This document shows, piece after piece, positions 50,870-61,051 of a stretch of DNA of 64,000 nucleotides (positions are counted from its first letter, which is position 1; each line of letters starts with the position of its first letter). Source of the DNA: Salegentibacter sp. 24 (GTDB lineage: Bacteria; Bacteroidota; Bacteroidia; Flavobacteriales; Flavobacteriaceae); the NCBI RefSeq assembly GCF_004362395.1, contig NZ_SNWE01000020.1:1-64000 (forward strand), given 5' to 3'. The notes under the pieces were generated by a model. That model ran no database searches, had not been told where the DNA came from, and saw nothing but the letters and a program-made list of their open reading frames with translations. Made by a program: the position numbers and the translations under genes.

Positions 50870-51572
50870 GGGTGGGTGAGGTTAAGATTTGGGCTATAGC
50901 GTGTTCAAGGTCATCCTGCCTGGTTGCAGCTTTTAGTTCACTTACGCTACCATTAAAATAAATTACACCTTCCAAAATAAATAAAATCCGATCGGCAGTT
51001 TCTTCCACAAAATTCATAATATGGGAGGTGATAATTATAGTCTTCCCCGCTGCCTTTTCTCTTCCCAGGAGTTCCCTGAGTTTGATCAAAGAAGCAGGAT
51101 CCAGACCTGAGGTAGGCTCATCTAAAATAATAAGCGGACTGTCAAACATAAAACAAAGCACGATATTCACCTTTTGACGGGTACCACCCGAGAGCTGGCT
51201 TAATTTTTTATCCAAGAAGCTTTGAATGCCGAAAAAAGCAATCAATTCTTCGTCCCGTGCAGGTTTTCCTCTTAAGTCTTTAATCATTCCAATTAGTTCT
51301 TTTACCTTAAGGTTTCCGGGGAAATTAGCGATCTGGGGGAGGTAATCAATTTCTTTACGATAATCACTTTGACCTCGAATTTCCTTTCCATTTACAGCTA
51401 TTCCCCCTTTTTGGGGAATAACCATACCTAATAAACTTTTTATAAGCGTAGTTTTTCCTGAACCGTTTGGCCCCAGTACCGCTATTATACCCGGGATATT
51501 TGTTTCCAGGTTTAGGCCGTTTAACACCTGTTGCGAGCCAAAACGTTTATAAAGATTCGTTACCGTTACCAT
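50862..51572 (-). CDS. nosF: Nitrous-oxide reductase maturation ABC ATPase
   Basis: A 236-aa ABC ATPase. Walker A is GPNGSGKTT, Q-loop YLPQIANFPG, signature LSGGTRQKV, Walker B PLIILDEPTSGLD and H-loop TSHIM. Context between nosD and nosY and the overlaps (7 nt with nosD, 8 nt with nosY) identify it as NosF. It powers NosY in copper-centre maturation. Confidence 0.93.
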   Translation of the reverse strand: MVTVTNLYKRFGSQQVLNGLNLETNIPGIIAVLGPNGSGKTTLIKSLLGMVIPQKGGIAVNGKEIRGQSDYRKEIDYLPQIANFPGNLKVKELIGMIKDLRGKPARDEELIAFFGIQSFLDKKLSQLSGGTRQKVNIVLCFMFDSPLIILDEPTSGLDPASLIKLRELLGREKAAGKTIIITSHIMNFVEETADRILFILEGVIYFNGSVSELKAATRQDDLEHAIAQILTSPTHV

Positions 51573-52801
51573 TGTATTTTTTTTATAAAAGGTTGACTAT
51601 CCAGGACATCGGCCGGGGTAAATATGGGAGAAACTTTTTCTGAAAATTCAATTAGATCAATAAACAAACTTCTAAGCATTACGATACTCTCTGGGGTTTT
51701 GTTTACTAAATAAGAAAACAAGCTCACCGGACGATATGGTATATCGCCAAAACTGTCCTTATCCAGATCATAGCCAGAATAATTACTCCAAAAATTTCCG
51801 TTGAAGCTATTTTCGTTACTGTGGCCGTGATAGGTGAGGTCAAATGAATTATATAAAAAGTTATTTCGCTTAAAGACATTCCTATAACATCCACCTCTAA
51901 TTTTTACCGCATAGCCGTTACTCTTAAAATTGTTTTCGATGTAATTAATACGGCTGGTATTATCGGCGCTAATCCCTACGGTATTTTCTTCAAAAGTATT
52001 TTGTATTAATTCTGAATCAGTAATTTCTTTTAACAACAACCCATAAGAAGCACTCCCCCAGTTATTTTTAAAGGTATTGCGATACATTTTTATATTTTTA
52101 GAATACATCACCGCTACTCCGGCACCATTGTTTTCAAAAAGATTCCCGGAATAAATATTTCCATCAGAAAACATAAAATGAAGCCCGTATCTTAAATTGT
52201 TTTTACAAACATTATTTTTGATCTCAGCATTATCGCTAAACTCCAGGTAAATTCCGTCACGAACACCCTCCACCTGGTTATCCTCAATATGCATTTCTGA
52301 AGTTTTCCAAAGATGAATCGCGTTCCCGGAATGTGCCTGGCTTTTAGCATTGCCACTGAATTTATTCCCGATAATCCTTCCGTTTTTCGAGCGCTCTATT
52401 AATATTCCGAAGAAAATTTTATCAAAACGATTGTTTTTTATTTCAAAATTGGCTGAATTACTGATCAAAATGGCAGCAAAATCACTGGTATGACTCCTTC
52501 CAATATTGATGATTTTAAAACCTTCAATTCTAAATGCTTGAGCACTTACAATAATTGCATACCCCTGCATTTGAGCATCAATGACCGGAAAATCTTCCCC
52601 GATCAGCACCAGGGATTTATCTTTTATACTGATATTATTCTCCTTGTAAAGACCGGATTTCACTCTAATTGTGTCTCCCATTTCGGCCATTTCAACTGCA
52701 TCTTTTACCGAACTGATCTCACAACTTTTACATACCGTAATTTCCCCGCCGTAAAAGTTGAATCCGATAAAAATTAGGAATATAAGGAGCAAAGCTTTCA
52801 T
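51566..52801 (-). CDS. nosD: NosD periplasmic copper-centre assembly protein
   Basis: A 411-aa secreted right-handed beta-helix protein. A signal peptide (MKALLLIFLIFIGFNFYGG) leads into repeated Asn/Phe/Ile-rich turns such as NFEIKNNRFDKIFFGILI, NAEIKNNVCKNNLRYGLHF and DSELIQNTFEENTVGISA. It ends with NGNFWSNYSGYDLDKDSFGD, which is typical of NosD/CASH-domain proteins. It works with NosF and NosY in the periplasm. A CKSC pair sits just after the signal peptide. Confidence 0.93.
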   Translation of the reverse strand: MKALLLIFLIFIGFNFYGGEITVCKSCEISSVKDAVEMAEMGDTIRVKSGLYKENNISIKDKSLVLIGEDFPVIDAQMQGYAIIVSAQAFRIEGFKIINIGRSHTSDFAAILISNSANFEIKNNRFDKIFFGILIERSKNGRIIGNKFSGNAKSQAHSGNAIHLWKTSEMHIEDNQVEGVRDGIYLEFSDNAEIKNNVCKNNLRYGLHFMFSDGNIYSGNLFENNGAGVAVMYSKNIKMYRNTFKNNWGSASYGLLLKEITDSELIQNTFEENTVGISADNTSRINYIENNFKSNGYAVKIRGGCYRNVFKRNNFLYNSFDLTYHGHSNENSFNGNFWSNYSGYDLDKDSFGDIPYRPVSLFSYLVNKTPESIVMLRSLFIDLIEFSEKVSPIFTPADVLDSQPFIKKIQW

Positions 52802-52807
52802 ACCTGA

Positions 52808-53215
52808 TTAATTCAATTGGTTTTTTAATTCTTCCCAGGCCTGGAGATTCCCTCCTTTACGGCTTTGCTTTTTCACTGCAGCAAGATTTGCTCCCATGGG
52901 ACTTCTTAAACTGTCATGTTGAACAAATCCTGCTTCAGTAACGGGGAGCATATTACCTGGCTTATCATAATTGGCAACCAAAATGAAGGAGGTTTGGTAA
53001 TCCTTCTGAAATATATCATGAACCATACATTCGATGGCATCATATTTATACTGCTTCCCTTTATCGGTTACCAATTGGGCCGCGAAGGCCTGATCTACAA
53101 TAGTCATTTGACAAAAATGACAATTGTCTACACCATAATTTATGGGTTCAGGTTGAAAACTACAGGCCGAACATAAGAATATCAGGCCTATTATTGCAAG
53201 AGAGAATTTCATCAT
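52808..53215 (-). CDS. nosL: NosL copper chaperone lipoprotein
   Basis: A 135-aa lipoprotein, read from ATG 53215 (MMKFSLAIIGLIFLCSAC) so that it overlaps the upstream membrane-protein gene in an ATGA. The NosL copper motif CHFCQMTI follows at about residue 33. NosL delivers Cu(I) for the N2O reductase copper centre. A longer start would extend ahead of the signal peptide and is less likely. Confidence 0.92.
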   Translation of the reverse strand: MMKFSLAIIGLIFLCSACSFQPEPINYGVDNCHFCQMTIVDQAFAAQLVTDKGKQYKYDAIECMVHDIFQKDYQTSFILVANYDKPGNMLPVTEAGFVQHDSLRSPMGANLAAVKKQSRKGGNLQAWEELKNQLN

Positions 53216-53826
53216 CTGTGATTTTTGAATGCCTTTTTTCTTATCCACCAGGCGATTAATGTTAGAAACATACCCACAAACATTAGATAAGCACCGATTC
53301 TTGGATAGGAATGGGCCGTAAAATTTAATATGTCCTGAGTACCCAGTAAAGGAGGTTTATAGTTGATCGGATTACCTTCCTTATCCGTTAATTTTATAAT
53401 AGCTTTCGGGTCTAAATCGGTGCCATAATCTAACAACCAATTATTAAAATCATACATTCCCAGCGTTCCCAGAATGATCATTAAAATAAACCAACCCAAA
53501 AACCAGGAAGGATGAATTTTCTTAAAAAAGCCTAGTAAACCAACTAAAACTCCTAAAGCGGCCATCACGGCTATTACCATTGGGAATACCTGAAACTCCC
53601 ACATTTCTTCTGGTTTTGGAATTTTCTTCATCCCTATATAATGGTTTACCCCGTCTATATTTTGAATATCAAATTCTTCTTCCCCTACAATCCCGCTAAT
53701 GAATATGTCCATCCCCATTGGATCGGGATATTGCGGCGCGGCAAGTCGTATATTCCAAAGAGGGAAATAAAACAGGCCTAACAATAAGAGCGAGCCGATA
53801 ATCATTAAAATTGCCGAGCGTTTCAT
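53212..53826 (-). CDS. Membrane protein of the nos operon (unknown role)
   Basis: A 204-aa protein with about four membrane helices (near residues 6-24, 84-104, 111-128 and 180-198) and two periplasmic loops with Asp/Tyr-rich segments (MYDFNNWLLDYGTDLDPKAI). The gene lies between nosZ and nosL, overlapping nosL by 4 nt. Similar small membrane proteins sit in clade II nos clusters of Bacteroidota, and they may assist electron transfer or copper delivery. The exact function is unknown. Confidence 0.8.
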   Translation of the reverse strand: MKRSAILMIIGSLLLLGLFYFPLWNIRLAAPQYPDPMGMDIFISGIVGEEEFDIQNIDGVNHYIGMKKIPKPEEMWEFQVFPMVIAVMAALGVLVGLLGFFKKIHPSWFLGWFILMIILGTLGMYDFNNWLLDYGTDLDPKAIIKLTDKEGNPINYKPPLLGTQDILNFTAHSYPRIGAYLMFVGMFLTLIAWWIRKKAFKNHR

Positions 53827-53890
53827 AAGCTTAGGTATTGTTTATTAAATCTGGAGTTATAAAAAGTCATGGTTTTGTGGAACTTTTAAA

Positions 53891-53932
53891 ATAAAGGAGG
53901 GCGCAATCTATTTTAGGTCAACCCTCCTTTAT
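53891..53932 (-). terminator. Intra-operon hairpin after nosZ
   Basis: ATAAAGGAGGG and CCCTCCTTTAT form a perfect 11-bp stem, followed by TTTT on the minus strand. It lies in the 126-bp gap between nosZ and the accessory genes. A partial terminator or processing stop here would raise nosZ mRNA over the assembly genes. Confidence 0.7.
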
Positions 53933-53952
53933 AAAAAAACCACCTTCAACTA

Positions 53953-55917
53953 TTAACTTTTATATTCGTCGTCCAAGCCCCATTTCATCGGGGTGTTGCT
54001 TCCTTTAGGAGAAACCCGTATATAACCCTGCATTTCCTGGTGCAGCGCCGAGCAGAAATCGGTACAATAGAATGGCCATATCCCTGGTTTTTTAGGTTCC
54101 CAGGTAATCGTTTTTGTTTGCCCGGGCATAATTAATAATTCAGAAGTATTGGCACCAATGACTGAGAAACCATGGGGTACATCAAAATCCTGTTCCAAAT
54201 TGGTAACGTGGAAATATACCTTATCGCCCACGTGAATACCTTCCAGGTTATCAGGAGCAAAATGGCTTCGTACCGTGGTCATAGAAACATGTACTTCATT
54301 TCCATCCCGGACCATTTTGGTTTCGCTTTCATTAAGTGCTGCATACTTATGTTTATTTTCATCAAGTCGATAAATCTTTTTGGAATTTTCTTTGATTTTA
54401 TCGGCCTTAATAGCAGCTGCATAATGCGGTTCGCCATGAGTTGGGAAATCCAACAGTAATTCCATTTTATCCCCTGAAATATCAAACAATTGTGCTGAAT
54501 GCTCTAATTCAGGACCGGTAGGTAAATAGCGATCTTTGGTAATCTTATTCAAGGTTATCATATATTTCCCTTCAGGTTTCCTTGAATTCCCTCCGGGAAT
54601 CATAAGGTGCCCAACAGAATAATAACTTGGCTCTCTATCCAGAACTTCCCAGGTGCCTAATTTCCATTTCACTGCTTCGGAGGAAATAAAAAATGTAGTA
54701 TAAGCATTCCCTTTGTCATCAAATTCCGTATGCAAGGGGCCTAAACCTGCATTTTTTACAATGCCGGCCAATGTAGATTCAAAACTCAGGATTGGAATTC
54801 CGTAGGCCTCACCATCAAATTCCTTATTTTCAATAGCCTTTAGCATCTTGCTAAATGAATGCACCGTAAGGTCACTGGAGAGTTTTCCGTTACCGATAAT
54901 ATATTCCCCCGATGGATCTACATCACAACCGTGAGGAGACTTAGGTGTTGGCATAAAAAATACTGCTCCAGGGACCTGGCGAGGGTCTACTCTAAGCACT
55001 TCGTTTTTAGTTGTTGAGACCGTTGTTTGCGTACTGTGATCAAACACATTATGAACATACTCTGCTTCCATTTTCTGGCCGCCACCATTTTCCACATATT
55101 CACTTATTTTTTTCCAATTTACCGCAGCGATAAAATCCTTATCATTTTGTGAGGCATTTACTTCCTGCATCGTATGTGCTTCCTCCGTGTTATAGGTAGT
55201 AAAGAAAAACCAACCATGAGAATCTCCACGACCCGGATGGGAAAGGTCATAATTAAATCCGGGCATATCCAGTTGAAAATCAATTTCCATATGGCCTTTA
55301 TCATCTACTGCAATAAAAGTCAGGGGACCTTTGAAATTACCCTTCATCTCATTTATAGGCATATCCTTTTGCGGATAAGGAACTGAAAATCGGGTTCCGG
55401 CCACCACATATTCAGTATTTTCAGTAACATAAGAAGAAGAGTGGTTCCCTGCACTGTGAGGAATTTCAATGATTTCCTCTGTTTCAAAGGTTTCCAGGCT
55501 TATCCTGGCTATTCTTGGCGTATTATTTTCGTTGATAAAAATCCAGCGACCGTCTAATTCTCCATTGGTTTGAGAAATATCAGGGTGGTGAGCATCACCC
55601 CAGGGTACCATTCCAAACGAGGTCTTTAACATATCCTTGGTTTCTTCAGAATAACCGTAACCATTGGTCGGGAATTGAGAAAATACAGGAATTTCTTTTA
55701 ACATTCTTCCAGATGGAAGTCCGTATACGGTAATATTGCCACTATACCCGCCCGATAAAAAGGCGTAATATTCGTCGTGTTCTCCCGGACTTACATACAC
55801 CTTTTCAGCCGCGCTGGAAGCCATCGCACCCGATTTTTCGCCTTCTTTATTTTGATTACACGAAGTAAAGCTCGCCATAAGTACAAGAGCGGCTATGATA
55901 TTTTTAATTGGTTTCAT
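53953..55917 (-). CDS. nosZ: Nitrous-oxide reductase (clade II, lipoprotein-type)
   Basis: A 654-aa enzyme, read from ATG 55917 so that the lipoprotein signal MKPIKNIIAALVLMASFTSC is used. A seven-blade propeller holds the CuZ His ligands (DAHHPDIS, SPHGCDVDP, EPHYA). The C-terminal cupredoxin has the CuA motif CTDFCSALHQEM with a preceding His. A Sec-type signal (no twin Arg) marks clade II NosZ. It reduces N2O to N2 in the periplasm. It follows the c-type cytochrome gene by 40 bp. Confidence 0.96.
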   Translation of the reverse strand: MKPIKNIIAALVLMASFTSCNQNKEGEKSGAMASSAAEKVYVSPGEHDEYYAFLSGGYSGNITVYGLPSGRMLKEIPVFSQFPTNGYGYSEETKDMLKTSFGMVPWGDAHHPDISQTNGELDGRWIFINENNTPRIARISLETFETEEIIEIPHSAGNHSSSYVTENTEYVVAGTRFSVPYPQKDMPINEMKGNFKGPLTFIAVDDKGHMEIDFQLDMPGFNYDLSHPGRGDSHGWFFFTTYNTEEAHTMQEVNASQNDKDFIAAVNWKKISEYVENGGGQKMEAEYVHNVFDHSTQTTVSTTKNEVLRVDPRQVPGAVFFMPTPKSPHGCDVDPSGEYIIGNGKLSSDLTVHSFSKMLKAIENKEFDGEAYGIPILSFESTLAGIVKNAGLGPLHTEFDDKGNAYTTFFISSEAVKWKLGTWEVLDREPSYYSVGHLMIPGGNSRKPEGKYMITLNKITKDRYLPTGPELEHSAQLFDISGDKMELLLDFPTHGEPHYAAAIKADKIKENSKKIYRLDENKHKYAALNESETKMVRDGNEVHVSMTTVRSHFAPDNLEGIHVGDKVYFHVTNLEQDFDVPHGFSVIGANTSELLIMPGQTKTITWEPKKPGIWPFYCTDFCSALHQEMQGYIRVSPKGSNTPMKWGLDDEYKS

Positions 55918-55957
55918 ACGATTGGTTTTTATATTCAAAATTGAGATTCAGGTAACA

Positions 55958-56473
55958 TTAGTTTTCAGCATCATACTGTCTAAAATATTCCACAATTGAT
56001 CTGGCTTCATCTTCCTTTAGGCCCTGGTCAGCCATTATGGCCATATTGGATTCCACCATTAACCTTTTTGCGATAGGGTCTTTTTTAATCATTTCTTCAG
56101 GGTTAAGGATCATATTCATGATCCATTCAGGGGAGCGCCTCTGGGTTACCCCAACCAGTGCAGGACCGACAAATTTCTTATCCATCTTATGACAGGCAGA
56201 GCACATATTTTTGAAGATAACCGCTCCCTGATTTGCCATTTCTGAATCAATACCTTCAGGAAAATCCAAAGATTTTACAGGTCCGATACCCTTATTGGAC
56301 AAATCGTCCCCAGCCTTATCTGGAGTACTAATGACTTCAGTTTCTTTTTCTTGAGTTTCTGATGAATAATCATCTAAACTAATATTCTCTTTCTCGTCTT
56401 TCTCAGAATTACCGCAGGCCATAAACGAAAACACTAAAGTTAAAGTCAGGCCTATTTTTACAATTAATTTCAT
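55958..56473 (-). CDS. c-type cytochrome of the nos operon
   Basis: A 171-aa lipoprotein monohaem cytochrome, read from ATG 56473 (signal MKLIVKIGLTLTLVFSFMAC). The haem motif CSACH is followed by KMDKKFVGPALVGV and a Met ligand region (ESNMAIMADQGL). It probably donates electrons to NosZ, encoded directly downstream. It is the first gene of the operon controlled by the Crp/Fnr-type site at 56527-56542. Confidence 0.92.
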   Translation of the reverse strand: MKLIVKIGLTLTLVFSFMACGNSEKDEKENISLDDYSSETQEKETEVISTPDKAGDDLSNKGIGPVKSLDFPEGIDSEMANQGAVIFKNMCSACHKMDKKFVGPALVGVTQRRSPEWIMNMILNPEEMIKKDPIAKRLMVESNMAIMADQGLKEDEARSIVEYFRQYDAEN

Positions 56474-56526
56474 AATGATTGATTTTGATTTCAATGGTAA
56501 AGTTACCGGAGAAGTCAACCCTATTT

Positions 56527-56542
56527 TATGACCCCAGTCATA
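56527..56542 (-). promoter_or_regulatory. Crp/Fnr-type operator and promoter of the nos operon
   Basis: TATGAC-TGGG-GTCATA is a perfect inverted repeat. A 7-of-8 -7 box (TAACTTTA on the minus strand, 56498-56505) lies exactly 21 bp downstream, the same arrangement as at RIC and the Crp/Fnr gene. This is the best of the three sites. The remaining sequence of 56543-56730 shows no other recognisable element. Confidence 0.7.
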
Positions 56543-56730
56543 TCGAAAAATAAAACTTGGTAAATGACTATTTATTAACCGGCCGGTACCATTAATCAGC
56601 CCACTATAGAAAAAATTATACCGCTAAAATGTCAAAAAAGAAAGAATCAAAATTTCATTTACAGATGAATAACCAAAAATCTTACATTATCTTTATAGTA
56701 ATTAAATCACTGAAAAACAACAAGCCACCA

Positions 56731-57825
56731 ATGCGAATAGCCCTTGCCATATTGATTGGATTACACGGGGTCATCCATCTTTTTGGATTTTTAAAGGCAT
56801 TTGGAATTATAGAATTCAACGCAATTGCTCAGCCAATTTCCAAAAGCTTTGGCATGTTATGGTTAGTAGCTTTCATCTTATTGAGCGTGACCCTGAGCCT
56901 ATTGATAATCAATTTTCGTTATTGGTGGATCATAGGAATTGCTGGCGTGATGCTATCCCAGTTTTTAATTTTTAATTATTGGAACGAAGCCAAATTCGGA
57001 ACCATCTTAAACCTGATAATTCTTGCATGCGCCTTAATAGCATTTTCAACATTAAATTTTCAAAGAAAAATAACTGCTGAAATAGATCAATTGCTAACCC
57101 AATCTCAACAACCAGAGAAAATACTCGTCACAGAGCAAATGATTTCAACGCTGCCTGAAGCTGTTCAAAAATGGCTTCTAAGTTCTGGAATTGTTGGCCA
57201 GGAACTAATTCAAAATATATATCTGGAGCAGAATATTAAAATGCTGATGAAACCAGAGCAAAGAAAATGGACCACAGCCAGGGCTAAACAATATTTTACC
57301 GTTGACCCTCCGGGTTTTATTTGGTCCGTCAAACTAAACATCAGACCAGGCATTTCCATTGTAGGGCGTGATAAATTTGTAGCCGGCAAAGGAGAAATGA
57401 TTATAAAACTATTCTCTATTTTTCCAATTGCAAAAGCTCAAGGCAGCCCGAAAATAGATCAGTCTACATTACAAAGGTATTTAGCTGAAATCGTTTGGTT
57501 TCCATCTGCAGCTACAAGCTCTTATATAACATGGGAAGCGATCGATGAATTCTCCGCCAGGGCCACGATGAACTATAAAGGAACAAAGGCTTCTGGTGTG
57601 TTTTATTTTGACAACCATGGAAATTTTAAAAAATTTATAGCGATGCGCTACAAAGAAGCCAGCGATCTAAAGCCCACTAAATGGATCGTTAGCGCAACTA
57701 AAATAGAAAAACGCAATGGTATTAGTATACCCGTAGCATCCAAAGTTTCCTGGAAGTTAGACAGTGGAGACTGGACCTGGTTAAAGCTGGAAATATCAGA
57801 ATTAAAATACAATTGTATTAAGTGA
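56731..57825 (+). CDS. DUF6544/DUF6920-like membrane protein
   Basis: A 364-aa protein, read from ATG 56731 (an upstream ATG at 56629 adds a basic segment without support). Four N-terminal membrane helices (IALAILIGLHGVIHLFGFL, LWLVAFILLSVTL, WIIGIAGVMLSQF, LIILACALIAF) are followed by a soluble domain with LPEAVQKWLLSSGIV, MKPEQRKWTTARAKQYF, PPGFIWSVKLNI and VWFPSAATSSYITWEAID. This matches an uncharacterised family I recall as DUF6544/6920. It is divergent from the nos operon. Confidence 0.75.
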   Translation: MRIALAILIGLHGVIHLFGFLKAFGIIEFNAIAQPISKSFGMLWLVAFILLSVTLSLLIINFRYWWIIGIAGVMLSQFLIFNYWNEAKFGTILNLIILACALIAFSTLNFQRKITAEIDQLLTQSQQPEKILVTEQMISTLPEAVQKWLLSSGIVGQELIQNIYLEQNIKMLMKPEQRKWTTARAKQYFTVDPPGFIWSVKLNIRPGISIVGRDKFVAGKGEMIIKLFSIFPIAKAQGSPKIDQSTLQRYLAEIVWFPSAATSSYITWEAIDEFSARATMNYKGTKASGVFYFDNHGNFKKFIAMRYKEASDLKPTKWIVSATKIEKRNGISIPVASKVSWKLDSGDWTWLKLEISELKYNCIK

Positions 57826-57877
57826 GGCCTGAGAAAAAGATGCAGGAAAGCTGGATTGCTATTATATATATTGATGG

Positions 57878-57909
57878 TGGAGCTAATCCCTCCCTAGGCT
57901 CCATGTTTT
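57878..57909 (+). terminator. Terminator after the DUF6544-like gene
   Basis: TGGAGC pairs with GCTCCA around a 14-nt loop, followed by TGTTTTTATTTT on the plus strand. It is a moderate hairpin between two convergent genes. Confidence 0.55.
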
Positions 57910-57917
57910 TATTTTCG

Positions 57918-60900
57918 CTATGCTTTTGGCGTTTCTACTTTTCGTTTAACAGTCCGGCCTTCTTTAATAAGCAGGCTGATATCTTCTAAAATTAAATAAA
58001 GACAGGGAACAATAACCAGGATAATGGAAGTTGCAAAAACAATCCCGAAGCCTAATGAAATAGCCATGGGAATAAGATATTCTGCCTGGCTTGAAGTTTC
58101 CAGTATAATAGGAGTCAGCCCTCCAAAAGTAGTCAGCGTGGTAAGCATAATTGGCCGGAAACGACGGAGACCGGCTTCATGGATGGCCTGGTAGACTGAG
58201 GAACTTTCGCGTTGCTTATTAGCGAAATCTATCATAATTAAAGAGTCATTTACCACCACGCCAGAGAGGGCAATTACTCCCATCAGGCTTACCACCGAAA
58301 GATCGTATCCAAGTAAAATATGTCCAATCACAGCTCCGACGATTCCAAAGGGAATGGCAGAAAGTACTATAAGAGGTTGCGTATAACTACTAAAGGCAAT
58401 GGCCAGTAAGGCATATATGATTAACATCGCCATTGCAAAACCACCCCAAAGCGACTGGGTGGATTCCCTCATATCTGCCTGACCTCCTTCAAAACTCCAG
58501 GTCAGGCCCGGGTAATCCGCTCTGAGTTGAGGGAGAACCTGGTTTTGAACTGCTTCCAGCACCTGGCTAACGGTATTGGCAGGTTCTACATCCATTCCGA
58601 CATTTACCACCCTGCGACCATCACGGCGGTTTATACTGGTAAAAGCTTCCCGTTGTTCCACTTCTACCACGTCAAGCAGTGGAACTTCGACTCCTGAAGG
58701 GCTACGAACCAGGAAGTTTTCTAAATTATCGATATCCTGTCTTTCTTCCAGCGGCAATTTCACCCGCACTTCAATTTCATTGGTGTTTCTTAATTGTCTC
58801 ATCGCAAGGGCTCCGAAAAAGGCATTTCTTACCTGGCGGCCTATTTCATTGGAAGTAAACCCCAGGTTCCTTCCTTCTGGTAAAAGTTTAAAATCATACT
58901 GTACTTTTCCTTTGTTAAAATTGTCATTCAGATCCCGGGTATTATCAAAGGTTTTCATTTCCTCAAGGAATTTAGCACTCGCCTGTTCCAATACTTCAAT
59001 ATCGGTATGACTAAGGTCCACGCTAATATCCTGTTGATAACCTCCCGGGCCACGTTCTGCTTCGAAAGTTATTTGGTCCACTCCTGCAATGTCGCCAATA
59101 TTATCACGCCATATCGCTATAAGTTCCTTGGCTGACATCTCTCTTTCATCCGGGGGAAGCATGACAATTTCCACATCAATAAAGTTCTGACCACGCACGT
59201 TAGTTTTCACCCCTTCTGCTACTTTATAAAGATCCTTTTCTTCAAACATGCTCAGGGTAGATTCGGTTATTTCTTCTGCAACCCTGGCAGCCTGTTCAGG
59301 AGTCGTGCTTACAGGAAGTCTTACTCCTGCTTCGATCTCATCAGCCGCAACTTCAGGCATCATGATCATTCCCATATGATCACTGTATCCATAACCTCCA
59401 ATGATAAGCAGCAGCGCCATTGCTGCAGTCAGGGTAATGTACCGGTATTTAAGACATACATCAAGAACGGGACGGTAATATTTATCAATGATCCGGTTGT
59501 AGCCCTGAGCAAAAGATTCCTGCATTTTTTCAAGTCGAGCTGCCCATCCCTTTGTTTTTTTAGCTTTAAGATGACCAAGGTGGGAAGGCAATATAAATAA
59601 TGCTTCCAATAAAGAAACTGCAAGAATGACAATAACCACTGCGGGCAAAGGCCACCAGAATTTACCAGTTTCCCCTGGCATAAAAAGCAATGGTACAAAA
59701 GCTATGATGGTGGTAAGGATGCTAAAAACCACTGGCTTGGAAACATCTTTTGTCCCGGCAATAGCCGCATCAATTGCACTTAATCCTTTTTGCCTGTATT
59801 GGTGAACATTCTCTCCTACCACAATAGCATCATCCACAACAATACCCAGCACCACCAGGAAACCGAACATCGAGATCATATTAATACTAAGTCCGAAAAG
59901 GGGCAGGAAGATAATCCCTCCGATAAAAGAAATGGCCATTCCCATCATCACCCAGAAAGCCAGCCTGTACTCCAGGAACAAAGCCAGGATCACCAATACG
60001 ATCACAATGGCCATAATTCCATTTTCGGTGAGCAGGGATAGGCGCTCCCTGTAATCTTCAGCAGTATTGCTATCGATGCGAAATTTTACTCCCGGGGGTA
60101 ACTGGAAATCCTCGATGATCTCCAGTACGGTTTCTTCAATTTCGAGCGGAGACTGATTTCCAATACGAAAAATACTAAGGTCTACGGAAGGTTTTTGGTT
60201 AAATTGACCGTGAAACCCTGTTTCCTCAAATCCGTCGGTAATCATTGCGATATCCTTAAGGAGGACCCTTGCCCCTGAAGAAGAGGAAACAATTGTAATA
60301 TTCCCGAATTCTTCTGCCCATTGCTTGCGTTCCTTCATTCGAAGTAAAATTTCTCCGGAATGTGTTTCAACTGCACCCGCAGGTACGTCCTCACTGGACT
60401 CAGCTATGATATTGGCTACCTGCCCAAGCGTTAGGTTATATTGCCTTAAGTTATGCCTGGGGATCTCAATATGGGTCACATAATCAGGTACATTGCCTAT
60501 CTCTACCTGCGTAATTTGTGGATTGCTCAATAGGCGGTTTCGAAGCCGTTCCGCTAGAATCCTTAGCGTCCAGATGTCTGATTCGCCATAAATGGCAATT
60601 TCCATCACATTGCGCTGGCGGGACTGAAGGTTTACCTGTGGCCGTTCAATATCGTCGGGAAAGGTCTGAATTCGACGCACTCCCTGATCTATATCCTGAA
60701 AAGCCTGCATCCGGTTGGTACCGGCTACCAGTTCAATAAGAATATTACCGGAGCCTTCATTGGCAGTAGAAGTAATCTCTTTAATTCCTTGAATTCCTCG
60801 AATGGCTTCCTCTACCGGGAGTAAAATTCCCTGTTCCACCTCAGCAGGGGCAGCCCCGGGATATGCCACATTCACTTCGACATAATCCAGCTGGAATTGT

Positions 60901-61046
60901 GGAAAGACTTCCTTCTGAATATTGAACATCGTCCAAATTCCACCACCTATTAGGATGATCATAAGCAGATTGGCGGCAATAGAATTCCTGGCCATAAATG
61001 CTATAGCGCCTTCCTTTCTTACTTTTTTATCTTTCCCTTTGCCCAT
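57918..61046 (-). CDS. RND multidrug-type efflux transporter (HAE1-like)
   Basis: A 1042-aa inner-membrane transporter with twelve membrane helices and two large periplasmic loops. It begins [18 protein letters not shown] and contains the HAE-type TM4 motif [21 protein letters not shown]. The later [21 protein letters not shown] marks the second half. Adaptor and outer-membrane channel are encoded directly upstream. It exports amphiphilic compounds of unknown identity by proton antiport. Confidence 0.92.
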   Translation of the reverse strand: MGKGKDKKVRKEGAIAFMARNSIAANLLMIILIGGGIWTMFNIQKEVFPQFQLDYVEVNVAYPGAAPAEVEQGILLPVEEAIRGIQGIKEITSTANEGSGNILIELVAGTNRMQAFQDIDQGVRRIQTFPDDIERPQVNLQSRQRNVMEIAIYGESDIWTLRILAERLRNRLLSNPQITQVEIGNVPDYVTHIEIPRHNLRQYNLTLGQVANIIAESSEDVPAGAVETHSGEILLRMKERKQWAEEFGNITIVSSSSGARVLLKDIAMITDGFEETGFHGQFNQKPSVDLSIFRIGNQSPLEIEETVLEIIEDFQLPPGVKFRIDSNTAEDYRERLSLLTENGIMAIVIVLVILALFLEYRLAFWVMMGMAISFIGGIIFLPLFGLSINMISMFGFLVVLGIVVDDAIVVGENVHQYRQKGLSAIDAAIAGTKDVSKPVVFSILTTIIAFVPLLFMPGETGKFWWPLPAVVIVILAVSLLEALFILPSHLGHLKAKKTKGWAARLEKMQESFAQGYNRIIDKYYRPVLDVCLKYRYITLTAAMALLLIIGGYGYSDHMGMIMMPEVAADEIEAGVRLPVSTTPEQAARVAEEITESTLSMFEEKDLYKVAEGVKTNVRGQNFIDVEIVMLPPDEREMSAKELIAIWRDNIGDIAGVDQITFEAERGPGGYQQDISVDLSHTDIEVLEQASAKFLEEMKTFDNTRDLNDNFNKGKVQYDFKLLPEGRNLGFTSNEIGRQVRNAFFGALAMRQLRNTNEIEVRVKLPLEERQDIDNLENFLVRSPSGVEVPLLDVVEVEQREAFTSINRRDGRRVVNVGMDVEPANTVSQVLEAVQNQVLPQLRADYPGLTWSFEGGQADMRESTQSLWGGFAMAMLIIYALLAIAFSSYTQPLIVLSAIPFGIVGAVIGHILLGYDLSVVSLMGVIALSGVVVNDSLIMIDFANKQRESSSVYQAIHEAGLRRFRPIMLTTLTTFGGLTPIILETSSQAEYLIPMAISLGFGIVFATSIILVIVPCLYLILEDISLLIKEGRTVKRKVETPKA

Positions 61047-61051
61047 AACTG

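Noticed and set aside
58576-59010. Plus-strand frame opposite the RND transporter (and similar frames at 34164 and 35661)
   Set aside because: Low-complexity Ser/Arg-rich composition typical of antisense reading of a conserved membrane protein.
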